DNA of 64,000 bases from Rhodobacteraceae bacterium KLH11 (lineage in GTDB: Bacteria > Pseudomonadota > Alphaproteobacteria > Rhodobacterales > Rhodobacteraceae): assembly GCA_000158135.1 (NCBI GenBank), contig DS999531.1, positions 1,071,941-1,135,940 on the forward strand, written 5' to 3'. This document shows positions 37,801 to 46,635 of the stretch, one piece after another. The notes under the pieces are model-generated. The model did not search any database. It was not told the origin of the DNA and worked only from the letters and a program-made list of their open reading frames with translations. The position numbers and the translations under genes were made by a program. Within the stretch, counting starts at the first letter, position 1. Every line of letters starts with the position of its first letter.

Positions 37801-40800
37801 ACCGATCAGAGAGTCGTCTCCCTCACCCCCAACAAGTTCATCAGCACCAGAGTTGCCGATCAGGATATCATTCCCATCGTTGCCGTGAATAACATCATTT
37901 CCGGCCAGACCTGTCAGAACGTTTGCCAGATTGTCGCCGTACAGCTCGTCCTGCGCGTTGCTGCCCACGACATTTTCAATCGATACCAATGTGTCGTTGT
38001 CTGTGTTCTCTCCGGTTCGAAGATCAACATTCACCCCGGTGCGACGCCCATCATTGTACGAGACCGTATCGGAATCTTCGCCGCCATCCAGAGTATCGAC
38101 ACCGGTGCCGCCGATCAGGAAGTCATTCCCGGCAAGGCCCTGAAGATCGTCGTTGCCCTCGCCACCGCTCAGGGCGTTTGCTTCGCCGTCTCCGGTCAGA
38201 TCGTCCTCAAACGCGGTACCCGACAGGTTTTCGATATCTTCAAAGATATCACCTTCGGTGTTGAACCCTGTCGTCAGATTCGCCGTGACCCCTGAGGCAC
38301 GGCTATCGTCAACAACATTCCCATCCGCGTCCAGAATTGCAACACGATCACCATAGCTTGCGGTATCGGATCCCAGGCCACCAGACAATCTGTCGGCACC
38401 GGCGCCGCCGATAAGAACGTCATCGCCGCCTTCCCCAAACAAGTCGTCATTGCCACCGGCACCTGCCAGTTGGTTAACCTCATTGTCACCGGTCAAACGG
38501 TCGATAAAGTCTGTGCCTTCCAGATTTTCGATGTTTTCAAATGTTGACAGACGGTCCCCGGTTTCAGGGTTCAGGTTGAAATCCCTGATGATGCCGGATG
38601 TCGACGCAAAGACGCCAACACGGCTTTCCTGAAGGAAAGATACGGTATCGACCCCTTCACCGCCATCAACCTGATCAAAACCACCAGCGCCAAGCGCAAT
38701 CAGGTCTTCACCATCGCCCGCATCAATCGTGTCATCACCTTGACCACCGGAAATGAAATCCGCGCCGTCACGACCGTTGATGCGATCATCCCCGGCCTGA
38801 CCAAACAAAGCATTGTTTTGATCATCGCCAGACAGGATATCGTCCCCGGACCCACCCGATACGTCTTCAATACCGGTGAAGGTTGCTTGGGCGTTCAGTA
38901 CATCGATGGTCAGCAGATAGAAGTCATTGATTGTTATCTCGGCCTGACTGGCCTCGGAGGCGTCCTGCTGTTTGCGCAGCTCGTCCACATCAAACCGATA
39001 GAACTCGTTTCCATCCTCGGTCACCAGGATCAACGCGGTTCCATCCGTAAACGCGCGCGCGTTTATGGTGTCTCCAAGCACTGTATCTTCCGGGGTTTCC
39101 GGTCGTTGCAGAACCTCGCGGACGATCGGATTGCTGGGATCATCCGGATTTTCAAATTCGCGCAATACGCGCTGCAGCGACGGATCTGATGAAAACTGCC
39201 CGTCATTGGTGGAAATTGACCGCGCAATTTCGACATCTGACAGGAACACTACCGTGCGATCAGCAGCCTGAGCTTCTGCAAGGAAATCTTCATATGCAAC
39301 CTGAGCCCGATCAGCGCCCACTTCACGATCCGAATACCCGATCCCCAGTCTTTCCCGGGTTTCTTCGACACCAGCCGTATAGGCCAGTGTGAACTGAGCC
39401 CGGGTATCTTCCTCGCTCAGCGCGGTGATGCCGCGTGACAAAGCATTTTGCGTTCGGGATTCGATTTCCGACAAAACCTCTGCTTCCAGCGTGATCGGCT
39501 CGTCCGGGTCATAGATGACAAAAGCCAACGGGCTGACCGAACTGATTGTCTCGGATGCAAGATTGGCACGCTCTCCGACGTCTTGACGCACAGCAACCTG
39601 AGGCGTTGCGCCAAACACCGAAATAGGTTCGTCATTGGCATCAAAAGCGCGATAGCTTCGATGCAACAACCCGTCATCATTGTCGATGGTGCTGGTCAAA
39701 GCATCCCCGAAAGCTGCGGGTGCGAACGATAGCGCGTCCAAGTTGTTCGAAAGTGCGCCGTCTTCGATATCAACGGTATAGCCCGGTGAGGACAGGGCCA
39801 ACCCTGCGCCAACCCCTGGTACGAATGAAAGCTGAACGTTTTCGCGCAGATCCAACGTATCCCTGTCATTGGGATCGCTTGTACCTCCGTCATCGCCATC
39901 AATGACATTGATGCCGAGAATGGATTGCACCCGGTCACTGCCGGTACCACCTGTCGCGATGTCATTGCCGGTACCAAGTATCAGGAGATCGTCGCCAGTG
40001 CCGCCGTCCAGGATGTCATTGCCAATCCCGCCATCCAGGATGTCATTATCCGCGCCACCGCTCAGTTGGTCAGCACCACGTCCTCCGGAAAGCTGGTCAT
40101 CGCCCAATCCACCGAACAATTCATCGTTGCCGATGTTGCCAAGGAGGATATCATCGCCGTTTCCACCATCAATAAAGTCATTCCCGGCACCGCCAATAAG
40201 CGTATCGTTATCGTCTCCACCCAGAATGTAGTCATCGCCGGTACCACCGTTGATGTAATCGTCGCCAGCACCGCCATCGATGGTGTCATCACCTTCACCA
40301 CCAAGCAGGGTGTCGTCGCCGCCGAAGCCAAAGATCTCGTCGTCGCCAGCTCCGCCGTTGATATAATCATCAGCGTTGCGTCCTTCGAGGCGCTGACCGA
40401 TCGAGGTACTGTCAATAATCGCCACACGCAGGTCATCCCCGTCCGGATTCGTGCCTGCCTGTTCCGAAAGGGCGCGTTCGATGGTTTCGCGCACCTCCAG
40501 AAGCCGCGATCTGGGACCATCGATTCCAGCGGATGCCGCATCAACCGAGTACTGAAGCAGATCAAACCCTTCTTCCGAGAAATCCCGTGCAATTGAATCG
40601 ATCTGGTTCGCGAAACCGTCAGACCCCAGGAAATCCCGGAACTGAGCGGTCACACCTGGTTGCGGGATCGCAAAGCTGATCGCTGTGCTTACGACACCCA
40701 GCACCGCGCCGATCACATCCGCAACGGTCGAAATGACAGTACCAACCGGCGGAAGAAAATCGCCAACCAAACTGATAGATTCCAATACGAGGTCAATCGT

Positions 40801-43800
40801 ATCCAAAGCCGCTGTAATACCCAGCAGAGTTGCACGAGTTACGTCACCATCCTGCCGCGCCTGATCGGCGGCACGTGCATTTTCCTGCAGCGAATATACA
40901 CCCAGGCTGACCGACACAAGCGAGCCAACGATCGGGATTGTTCTGCCGACGGCTTTGGTCGATTCGCTGACAGCTCCGCCAGCGCCTTCCACCACGGACG
41001 TAAACGCGGTTGGGTTAACCACCGCCAGAGCTGGTGCGCGACCGATATTGGTGAAATTACTCGCAACATCAAAAGCTTGCGATGTCAGCGTATTATACAG
41101 CGCAAAGCTGGAGCTGCCGACGGTTATCGCACCGACACTACGGACACCACCCGCCTCGGGGTTCAGCAATGTGTTCAGACCGCCGTAAAGACCGAATGCC
41201 GCTGAAGCTGCTCCGAAGGCAGCAAAACCCGAGCTGAAAAGCTCACCGCCCAGAACCCGTCCGGCGGCAAATTCTTCGCCAACACCGCTGACCTGACCAT
41301 TGGCGTCGATGAAAGTAGAACTACCGCCATTGCCCAAAACCCGGCCTGTTTCCGCGTCAACCAGTTCGGCACCGAAGAAACCGCTGCCATTTCCGTCGGC
41401 ATCATTGCTGCCGAAACGGTTCGCCAATGACTGCTGCAGATCAGGGTTGTCTTCAACGGCGCGAATGACAGGGCTGTCGGGATCCAACGTCAGAGAAGAT
41501 GGATCATCAAACCCATCGAAAATCTGTGCGATCGAGGCATCGTCACCGTTGATGAGCGTCCGGTATATATCTGCGACTTCGGTTGCACCTGCACGCTCGA
41601 CACTGTCCAGAATAGAATTTGCAACATCGCGCGAACTCAACCCTTCTGAGTTCAGCGTCAGATCAGTGAATGTTTTGAAGAATTCCTGGGTGATCAATCG
41701 CCCTTGCAGGGATTCGACATCATCTATCGTTCCACTGGCCAGTGCGGCATCCGTCCCTTCAATCAGGGTGAGGTTACCTGCACGTTCGGAACTGTTCAGA
41801 ACACGATCAGCCCCTCCTTGCCCATCCAGGCTGAAATCATCCGGCAATTGGCGGAAAACGGCATCATCCAGATTGCTGCGAATATAGGTCAGCGTGTCAT
41901 CAACCTGAGCCAGCACATCGCCATCGGACAAGCCAATTGTCGTGGATTTGCTGACCCCGTCCAATTCGACCACCAACTGAATACCATTGGCCGATTGTTG
42001 CTCGATCGAGATGGTAGCGTCAGACGCAAAGGCAATGGTCCCGTCCGCGGACAGATCGTTGAACAAGCTGGCCCTTACGGCCAGATCCGGCTCGGACCCG
42101 ATGTCTGCCAATGTGTCTGTCAGAGCCGAAGATGAGCCGCTAACTTCAAGATTGTCCAGGCTGCTGCCGATTTCGATCAGGCTCAGGCCCTGGCTGAATG
42201 CAGACAGACCATCTGCATCGAGACTATCGCCGGCAACAAGATCGGCAGTTGCAGTTTGCACCGCAGAAATCAGACCGGCACGATCGTCAATTGCAGTGGC
42301 ATCAACGCCCTGCTCGGCCAGAAAGGCGCGGGCGGCTACATCGAATTCGTTGGAAACTTCGTTCAGTTGTGCTTCGTAGTTGGAAAGACGGCTTTGCGCC
42401 GCGTCCAGCACCGCTTCTGAGGAGAAAGCTGTTTCACCACGTATTTGTTCATCCAACGCGGCCTGGGCATAGGCCGTGCCGTCGATCTCGCCAAGCTGCT
42501 GGAACTCAAAGTTGACGGCCCGCAAAGTTTCCACATTTTCGGGGTCACTGATAACGCCGGTTTCAATGAAGAACTCGATTCGATCAGACAGGTTGGCACG
42601 TTCACTTACAGAGAGTTCGCCGCCAAGATCACCATCCAGACCTTCAGCTTCCAGAACGGATTGATACTGCCGATACAGTGCAAGGCCTTGTTCGGCAACG
42701 AATGCAGGGTCGTCAAGGTCTGGCAGATTAAGCAACGACCGGATCGAGTTTTCGATCTCAACCGCCTCTTCCCGGGGGAAGTTTCCGGCAATGCCCGAGA
42801 CTTGCGCCGAACCAACCAGAACTTCCAGAAACAAGGTGGTCGCGTTGCTTGAAAACGGCCCGGAGTCATAATCGGCATCGACGCGGATCAATGACGTTGA
42901 CCCGGTTCCGTCAACACTTGCATCCGGGTCCAATGTGATCGCCTCTGCAAATCCCCCGTCTGATGTCTGAAAGCCGTCTTCCAGGAAAAGGACAAGTTTT
43001 GCCTCTTCCGGCAGCAACCTTTCGGATGCGGAATCAATCTGGGCGAAAGCATCATAATCGCTGATGGCCGACGCGCTTGCATCTGGCGCACCCTCGGTCA
43101 CCAGATTAAGTGTACGATCGTCCAGGTCAGCGTCGAAATAGTCGTTCAGGTCATTCTGCACTTTGCGCAGGATTGAATTGAGCTCTTCAGAGCTCCGTGT
43201 TGCGATCAGTTCTTCGGAAAGAACAATCTGAATGTCGCCAATAGTAACGACAGCTTCGTCAGTGACACGTTGAAACGCAGTCACGGCCTCGGGTTGGGCA
43301 CGCAGGGCGTCCAAATTGTCAACGACGTCAGAATCGGCAATTGCCCCGCTTCTTTGAAGCTCGGCAACGTTGCCCTCTCCCTGGGCATCAATGAATTCCT
43401 GCGTTTCTTCCAGCGTCGCATAGGTGGCAATTGTATCAACCAGACCTTGGGCGAACTCGTTCACCTCATAATTGGTTTCTTCCAAAGTCGCGTAAGCGTT
43501 TTGCAAAGCATCTGACGCAGCCGGATCGCCGAAGTCCTGTTCGGACAATACTGCGACAAAGTCCTCCGCAGTTCCCAAACGGCCCCGAGTATCTTCGTCA
43601 ACCAGACCCAGTTCACCAGTGATCTGCTCATAAATCACATAATCGCCCCGGGTCACGCCATCCCTTGCAGCCGCGGCAGCCTGATTGTCGCCGATGCCTG
43701 TCGCCTCGGCGCCCAGAGTTTGCTCGACCTCGCCAGTCGATGAGAACCGCGCGCGGTTGATTGCCAAGCCCAGTTCATCGTTGAAGGCGCTGAGCCCTTC

Positions 43801-46635
43801 GAATGTGACGGTACTTGTATCCAGCGCCTGCAGTCGCGCATTCAAATCCTGAATCTCTGCACGCAAAGTATCGGACAGGCCGCGTGGATCAGCCGCGGTG
43901 GCCGCTGCCAGATCGGCAGACGCAGCTACAAATACCTCTGCCTGACGTTGTATCAGAGTTTGACGGGCGGTTGCGAATTCAGCCGCATCTGCACCACTGA
44001 ACAGATTATTGTCATCTATAAAGAAAAATTGTTGTTGCAGGCTGGCAATCTCACGCGGATTTTCGGTCTCGGTCAAGATTCTGTCAGCGCCTGGAAACGC
44101 CGAGGCAACCTCGCGCAGCACGGCCAAACGGTTGGAATTATCCGCATCCACAAAGGTTCCGGCAGGGCGGCTTTGCAGGTCCAGAAGGCTGCTGGGATCA
44201 ACCACATTGTCCGTCAGAGTAATGGTGTTGGTGTCCACGGAAAAATCAAACGAGGATGCAGATGCCAATGTACCATCGGCGGCCCGGGTGGTGACAATTG
44301 TAACCGGGTCGGCTGTTCCGCCGTCCAGCAGATCCGAAATCGTCTGGCGCAGCCCCAAAAGTGCATCCGCCTGATCCGAGTCGGCAGGAGATCGCGCAAT
44401 CCAATCACCCAATTCACTTTCCAGCGCCAAAAGCTGCAAACGCTGCGCCGGTGTCGCTAAACTTTCCTGCGCAAACGTGATCGTTTCATGATCAAAGCCG
44501 ACAGGTTGTGAGATGGTCGAACGCACCCCATCTGCCCCGACCACCACGGTCGTTATCTGCGGATCAACTGCTACCTCTAGCGACAGCCCACGAAGAACCG
44601 CAGGGTTCACCTCCTGCAGCTCCAATATTGGAAAGTCGTCCGGATTGGCGGCCAGCGCGTTGCTGGCTTGTTGGAAAAGCGTGTTGACAACGATAGTGGC
44701 CTGATCGCTCAACCCGTCCCTTGAGTAAGCCTGCAACACATCCGCGCGGTTTTGATCCAGCACCCTGAGCAGGATCGGATCTTGGGTCGCATCATATTGC
44801 TCCAGCAAGGCCGAGGCGAATTCAGCTTTCTGATCAGATGTTGCCCGGAAAATCTGGGCGTTCAGACTGTCTTGCGCCAACAAAATCCCTGCGGCCGCAT
44901 CCTGATCTGGCAAAGCCCTCAGCTCGGCAATCTCTGCTTCAAACTGAGCGACATAGGAATCAACAACATCGCGCCCCGCAGCCCGATCCAGGACTGGCGG
45001 CAGGGAAAGCTCTGCCCGAATAAGGTTTTCGGTCTGACGAAGATTGTCTGCCGTCACCAGCCCGGCCTGACCCGAAACTTGCGCCGCAGCCAGATCAACC
45101 TGCCGGAACAAAGCCGGTGTTTCTGCGCCACCGATCCCGCGGTCAAACCTGGGGTCCAACGCGATCAGACTGAAAGAACCTGCATTGTCGACCTCAGCGT
45201 TGTTGAAATTGAACGCACGGGCGGACCCAACCGCCGCTTCGGGCACATCGGTGATACGAGGCTCCAGCGCAATCAACAGATTTATGGAATCCGGCACCAA
45301 GAACTCAGCGGCATTGGTGGTTGCAAATGGAACGACCTCGGCCAAATCGGCAACTGTTGCTGGCCGTCCGGCAGCGGAAACCGTGGCATTCAGGTCGGTG
45401 AAAATTCCCTGACCGGATTGGGTGTCAAACAACCGGTTCAGGTCATCGCTCAGCCCCTGCAGGTCGTCATTGATCTGATCGTCATTGCGGACAGACTTGT
45501 AGCTTTCAGAGACATATACGCCGATTGAAATGGACACATCTTCGCCGTTAGGTCCCACCGGGCGTGTAAAGTCCAACGCAAAAAACGTATCTGTACGTAG
45601 CGCCTGATCCTGAACAAAGGTCTGATCGGCGAACACCGCTGCCGCAGCATCGCCGCTGGTTATGCCATCTCCTGACAGGTCCAGCACCGCATCAATCGGC
45701 CCAAGCGGTCCTTCGACAACGGCATAGACATTTTCGCCCAGCTCAGGCGCGACAACGACGTCAAAACGCTGCGCGTCTTCGCTCAGCGAGATTGTTACAC
45801 TCTCGGCATCTGGGTCTGCATTTCGAAACGCCTGATTGGGGTCAGAATCGTCCCCGATTTCCTGCACAACCACCTGACCATCCGGCCGTTCTTCGAGAAC
45901 AAAATAGATCCGGTCATCCTGCGACAGAATCGTCGCCGCATCATCAGAGTCGAGGGAATCCAAAACCGAGCCGAGTTCTGCCCCTTCATCTGGTGTCCTT
46001 TCGAGAACTTGATATATTGGCTCATTCGCACCAATCGAGACCTGCCGAGCTACACCGCTGTCTTCGTCACCCAGCGAAATACGCAGGGTACGTTCATCGG
46101 CCTCAAGCTCAAAGTAAATCGCCGTCCCCTCCGGGGCTGCAGCGTCTTCGTCAATGCGGACGCGAGCCGGCGTGTCAACTGAACGCTCAGGGCTCGGCAG
46201 CTCCAATTCAAGCGAACCCGGAGTGACTGCTAGAGCTTCGATTCCCGCCTGCTCCTGCAAAGCTGCAGAGAAGCTCTGCAAAGTCACTGTATCGGTGACC
46301 GCGCCACCGTCACGCAACTGTTCAAGTTGCTGTACATCCAGAGCAGTCGCCAGATCTGTTGCCGTGGCACCCGATGCACCTTCGGTCAGCTCGGGTGAGT
46401 TGAGCGCGCCCGCCAATGCTTCAGCCCAGTCACTGCCCGACAGTTGCCCCGCCTCGACCTGGGAAAACACCGGATCGGTAAAGCGACCCACACTGCTTTC
46501 ACCGCTCTCAGTGCCGGTCTGTTGAAAGATTGCAATCAACGCTGCCGAGACATCCGAGATGGTTACGTTGTCCGAAACCAACGGCAGTTCACCAACAAAA
46601 CCATTCGTCAAAACTCGGTACAAATTACTAGGCAT
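31813..46635 (-). CDS. Giant secreted RTX protein (4,940 residues)
   Basis: Type I secreted, Ca-binding RTX protein. Start ATG 46635 (MPSNLYRVL) is preceded by AAAGG. Order: acidic N-terminal part; two copies of a ~200-residue module (about residues 365-570 and 1128-1328) with helical linkers; Ala/Gly/Val-rich hydrophobic stretch (about 1798-1998); RTX block 1 (2085-2237); non-RTX insert; main RTX block (2583-3465) with IENxxGS spacer modules; a right-handed beta-helix (3675-4060, SLREAILLAN); four more RTX blocks; C-terminus VLNTSVDDIDDSNLLFS, typical of type I substrates. No lipase, protease or nuclease motif was seen. The hydrophobic part before RTX recalls pore-forming RTX toxins, but no acyltransferase gene is present. 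Adhesin or biofilm protein is the alternative. Confidence 0.93.
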   Translation of the reverse strand: MPSNLYRVLTNGFVGELPLVSDNVTISDVSAALIAIFQQTGTESGESSVGRFTDPVFSQVEAGQLSGSDWAEALAGALNSPELTEGASGATATDLATALDVQQLEQLRDGGAVTDTVTLQSFSAALQEQAGIEALAVTPGSLELELPSPERSVDTPARVRIDEDAAAPEGTAIYFELEADERTLRISLGDEDSGVARQVSIGANEPIYQVLERTPDEGAELGSVLDSLDSDDAATILSQDDRIYFVLEERPDGQVVVQEIGDDSDPNQAFRNADPDAESVTISLSEDAQRFDVVVAPELGENVYAVVEGPLGPIDAVLDLSGDGITSGDAAAAVFADQTFVQDQALRTDTFFALDFTRPVGPNGEDVSISIGVYVSESYKSVRNDDQINDDLQGLSDDLNRLFDTQSGQGIFTDLNATVSAAGRPATVADLAEVVPFATTNAAEFLVPDSINLLIALEPRITDVPEAAVGSARAFNFNNAEVDNAGSFSLIALDPRFDRGIGGAETPALFRQVDLAAAQVSGQAGLVTADNLRQTENLIRAELSLPPVLDRAAGRDVVDSYVAQFEAEIAELRALPDQDAAAGILLAQDSLNAQIFRATSDQKAEFASALLEQYDATQDPILLRVLDQNRADVLQAYSRDGLSDQATIVVNTLFQQASNALAANPDDFPILELQEVNPAVLRGLSLEVAVDPQITTVVVGADGVRSTISQPVGFDHETITFAQESLATPAQRLQLLALESELGDWIARSPADSDQADALLGLRQTISDLLDGGTADPVTIVTTRAADGTLASASSFDFSVDTNTITLTDNVVDPSSLLDLQSRPAGTFVDADNSNRLAVLREVASAFPGADRILTETENPREIASLQQQFFFIDDNNLFSGADAAEFATARQTLIQRQAEVFVAASADLAAATAADPRGLSDTLRAEIQDLNARLQALDTSTVTFEGLSAFNDELGLAINRARFSSTGEVEQTLGAEATGIGDNQAAAAARDGVTRGDYVIYEQITGELGLVDEDTRGRLGTAEDFVAVLSEQDFGDPAASDALQNAYATLEETNYEVNEFAQGLVDTIATYATLEETQEFIDAQGEGNVAELQRSGAIADSDVVDNLDALRAQPEAVTAFQRVTDEAVVTIGDIQIVLSEELIATRSSEELNSILRKVQNDLNDYFDADLDDRTLNLVTEGAPDASASAISDYDAFAQIDSASERLLPEEAKLVLFLEDGFQTSDGGFAEAITLDPDASVDGTGSTSLIRVDADYDSGPFSSNATTLFLEVLVGSAQVSGIAGNFPREEAVEIENSIRSLLNLPDLDDPAFVAEQGLALYRQYQSVLEAEGLDGDLGGELSVSERANLSDRIEFFIETGVISDPENVETLRAVNFEFQQLGEIDGTAYAQAALDEQIRGETAFSSEAVLDAAQSRLSNYEAQLNEVSNEFDVAARAFLAEQGVDATAIDDRAGLISAVQTATADLVAGDSLDADGLSAFSQGLSLIEIGSSLDNLEVSGSSSALTDTLADIGSEPDLAVRASLFNDLSADGTIAFASDATISIEQQSANGIQLVVELDGVSKSTTIGLSDGDVLAQVDDTLTYIRSNLDDAVFRQLPDDFSLDGQGGADRVLNSSERAGNLTLIEGTDAALASGTIDDVESLQGRLITQEFFKTFTDLTLNSEGLSSRDVANSILDSVERAGATEVADIYRTLINGDDASIAQIFDGFDDPSSLTLDPDSPVIRAVEDNPDLQQSLANRFGSNDADGNGSGFFGAELVDAETGRVLGNGGSSTFIDANGQVSGVGEEFAAGRVLGGELFSSGFAAFGAASAAFGLYGGLNTLLNPEAGGVRSVGAITVGSSSFALYNTLTSQAFDVASNFTNIGRAPALAVVNPTAFTSVVEGAGGAVSESTKAVGRTIPIVGSLVSVSLGVYSLQENARAADQARQDGDVTRATLLGITAALDTIDLVLESISLVGDFLPPVGTVISTVADVIGAVLGVVSTAISFAIPQPGVTAQFRDFLGSDGFANQIDSIARDFSEEGFDLLQYSVDAASAGIDGPRSRLLEVRETIERALSEQAGTNPDGDDLRVAIIDSTSIGQRLEGRNADDYINGGAGDDEIFGFGGDDTLLGGEGDDTIDGGAGDDYINGGTGDDYILGGDDNDTLIGGAGNDFIDGGNGDDILLGNIGNDELFGGLGDDQLSGGRGADQLSGGADNDILDGGIGNDILDGGTGDDLLILGTGNDIATGGTGSDRVQSILGINVIDGDDGGTSDPNDRDTLDLRENVQLSFVPGVGAGLALSSPGYTVDIEDGALSNNLDALSFAPAAFGDALTSTIDNDDGLLHRSYRAFDANDEPISVFGATPQVAVRQDVGERANLASETISSVSPLAFVIYDPDEPITLEAEVLSEIESRTQNALSRGITALSEEDTRAQFTLAYTAGVEETRERLGIGYSDREVGADRAQVAYEDFLAEAQAADRTVVFLSDVEIARSISTNDGQFSSDPSLQRVLREFENPDDPSNPIVREVLQRPETPEDTVLGDTINARAFTDGTALILVTEDGNEFYRFDVDELRKQQDASEASQAEITINDFYLLTIDVLNAQATFTGIEDVSGGSGDDILSGDDQNNALFGQAGDDRINGRDGADFISGGQGDDTIDAGDGEDLIALGAGGFDQVDGGEGVDTVSFLQESRVGVFASTSGIIRDFNLNPETGDRLSTFENIENLEGTDFIDRLTGDNEVNQLAGAGGNDDLFGEGGDDVLIGGAGADRLSGGLGSDTASYGDRVAILDADGNVVDDSRASGVTANLTTGFNTEGDIFEDIENLSGTAFEDDLTGDGEANALSGGEGNDDLQGLAGNDFLIGGTGVDTLDGGEDSDTVSYNDGRRTGVNVDLRTGENTDNDTLVSIENVVGSNAQDELYGDNLANVLTGLAGNDVIHGNDGNDILIGNSGADELVGGEGDDSLIGDDDNDILQGDAGDDVLAGGDGDDTLRGGDDNDVLVGGEGNDILIGGEGIDTASYADLETGVEVNLATGRGPDQETLSEIENLIGSQQDDTLTGDENNNLINGGLGADILVGGDGIDTVSFSDGRQTGLRIDLLDGSSSEGDQISGFENVLGSLGDDVIVGDDGNNLLIGGGGADRFDGGEGSDTVSYAEETASVSVNLAANSNNQNDDLIGIENLVGGSANDLLTGDDENNALTGGAGADVLRGLSGADVLSGGTGEDDLRGGEGDDLLVGGEGADRLDGGAGSDTASFVSETTAVTIDLTQEEASTGDILVSIENIEGTNEADDIRGDGGNNTLYGLDGDDNLFGRTGNDRLFGGDGEDFIDAGDGDDLISGGEDADVIRGGEGIDGVTYEVNSAGITADLDTGVVSDGDTLSSIENVIGSNFSDTISGTNDDNVLTGLDGNDVLDGRGGDDVLRGNEGDDTLRGGQGADVLIGGEGDDLLEGGSESDLLRADSGTDTLVGGQGDDVYVIGSNSVETVIRAGDGTDRLAFSEFAASSLSLGLLSAAENRFLTFSTEVADQDDSEASPQVVELARIDLAELFADGTDLDALSETEIAEQLADSFDRFVFSDGQVEGDALVELVTNGLQGFELYANPLGTIQGTDGDDTLVRGNNTDDILSGGGGNDTIRSGLGADTLIGGTGDDTLDGGDGFDTASYASERNNIVADLETGSVEVTERTETSEPTPVIQSDPDTLTVTTNLDTGDDATVTGDLLAEIADGGGLSLREAILLANADEGFNTVNFDATVFSGGLDSVIRLGAQGALSVTDSIAIDGSTGVDVVVTGDINGDDALIDGTFVTDITASGGAVGDNTTVFNLGASAASVAFDGLTITGGNTTGNGGGIFSETATLTLANSTVAGNTSSSNGGGVYVGAFTDATFVNSTIANNSTLVLGGGVGTDPFADLTFIQSTVTGNSSAVSFGGGVGLLLNTSLTSVNSVFEGNTTLFAGRDIGELSVNNTITATSSFIGNTDVILDIDNGGNIIGGDAGLGGLGDAGGTAPTVDVSDNSALNGAGNATAAFAALDETALGIDINGDGDVLDTAIDSIDDLQVDARGADRNVDGVDIGATEAQPGNGFADEVALAAGEGNNGSADAEAVVLQTDTLVDIEAIIAGDGDDTLRGDDGNNTFAGGAGNDLLEGRDGADLLLGNSGNDVLYGGLGDDTLVAESGDDELHGGEGDDTFIVQSTSGNVLISELFSDAENGAAANEIIFSDVDHRDVDVRQDGDDAVFELDGSVLARVENWFAAAQPTSGLFAAFQFAGGARFEDPASFVNQQINGQSGQSLSAISGTDQSDRIFAAESGSRITTLDGNDIVVGGDGSDTIDTGNASDNVIGGGGSDSVTLGVGADVFIDAQDGQTETGRDTVYGGDGNDSILSVDGADELFGEDGDDLIVLNTLDFQRVEGGIGSDTLSLAELEQPTAYAGRSDDFSLNIELGRVIEPGVDAETGRRFVTQDEFDSLLQSGQVTFGLLEGLIFDLEGNQIERINPFAGQSDLRFRDDVSGDFSFERATINGIENVIGSDFADRLSGNNLANALSGGEGDDLLRGREGNDVLEGGLGDDILEGGDGSDTLTADAGTDVLVGGRGADTYVISRASRDTQISEFISAETPSSDNILVFADLGIEEVSFVRSAENIEIFTAEGRIAFISRIFDSSSELRDQFSEIQFADGTFITGSQDVQQFLLDEVSGRGGTVDLRLGSDAGEFIQADNGNNTINGLGGNDEILGLGGNDQLQGDNGADLLDGGAGDDLLFGGDDDDRLIATAGTDIVDGERGDDTIVIGRDSRDTIVRDFQDQNTLVLDGIEQDQATLIQQGLNLDIFVDGNRIAIIEDFWFEENSPIVGRNFSTFEFADASVVPEDLSVLLSVSDAQSDQTEATLVSLPDIADAFVFSAGDGGNAISGFESELDVLLFNGLQASDLDIAQSGADVTINFGNDDKLTVLNTSVDDIDDSNLLFS
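32320..34350 (-). repeat. C-terminal RTX blocks
   Basis: Four shorter RTX clusters at about 34140-34350, 33450-33830, 32905-33130 and 32320-32600, separated by non-repeat linkers with a recurring pattern (DVRQDGDDAVFELDG, SFVRSAENIEIFTAEG, TLIQQGLNLDIFVDG). Confidence 0.8.
34450..35610 (-). other. Right-handed beta-helix domain of the RTX protein
   Basis: Encodes a segment starting TLTVTTNLDTGDDA with a CSLREA-like motif (GLSLREAILLANADEG) followed by Asn/Ser/Thr/Gly-rich parallel beta-helix coils (ITGGNTTGNGGGIF, STVAGNTSSSNGGGVYVG, STIANNST). Such domains bind polysaccharide or surfaces in secreted proteins. Confidence 0.7.
36240..38885 (-). repeat. Main RTX block with IENxxGS spacer modules
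   Basis: Tandem RTX nonapeptides interrupted about every 70-130 residues by a unit of the form DTxSY - GVxVNLxTG - DxLxxIENLxGS, repeated roughly eight times with high regularity. This is the longest Ca-binding part of the protein. Confidence 0.85.
39925..40383 (-). repeat. RTX block 1
   Basis: Tandem GGxGxDxLx nonapeptides such as GGAGDDEIF, GGEGDDTID and GGIGNDILD; Ca2+-binding beta-roll. Confidence 0.85.
40640..41240 (-). other. Hydrophobic segment of the RTX protein before the first RTX block
   Basis: Encodes about 200 residues rich in Ala, Gly, Val and Ser with several stretches long enough to enter a membrane (FAAFGAASAAFGLYGGL, IPIVGSLVSVSLGVYSL, VGTVISTVADVIGAVLGVVS). This is the position of the pore-forming domain in RTX cytolysins. 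Confidence 0.55.
42650..43255 (-). repeat. N-terminal module, copy 2, inside the RTX gene
   Basis: Encodes IQIVLSEEL, QNDLNDYFD, SLIRVDADYDSG, AQVSGIAG and ENSIRSLLNLPD in the same order and spacing as copy 1, about 760 residues further on. Confidence 0.6.
44925..45545 (-). repeat. N-terminal module, copy 1, inside the RTX gene
   Basis: Encodes a segment with ISIGVYVSES, SDDLNRLFD, SLIALDPRFDRG, AQVSGQAG and ENLIRAELSLPP in order. The same order of motifs recurs in copy 2. Confidence 0.6.
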
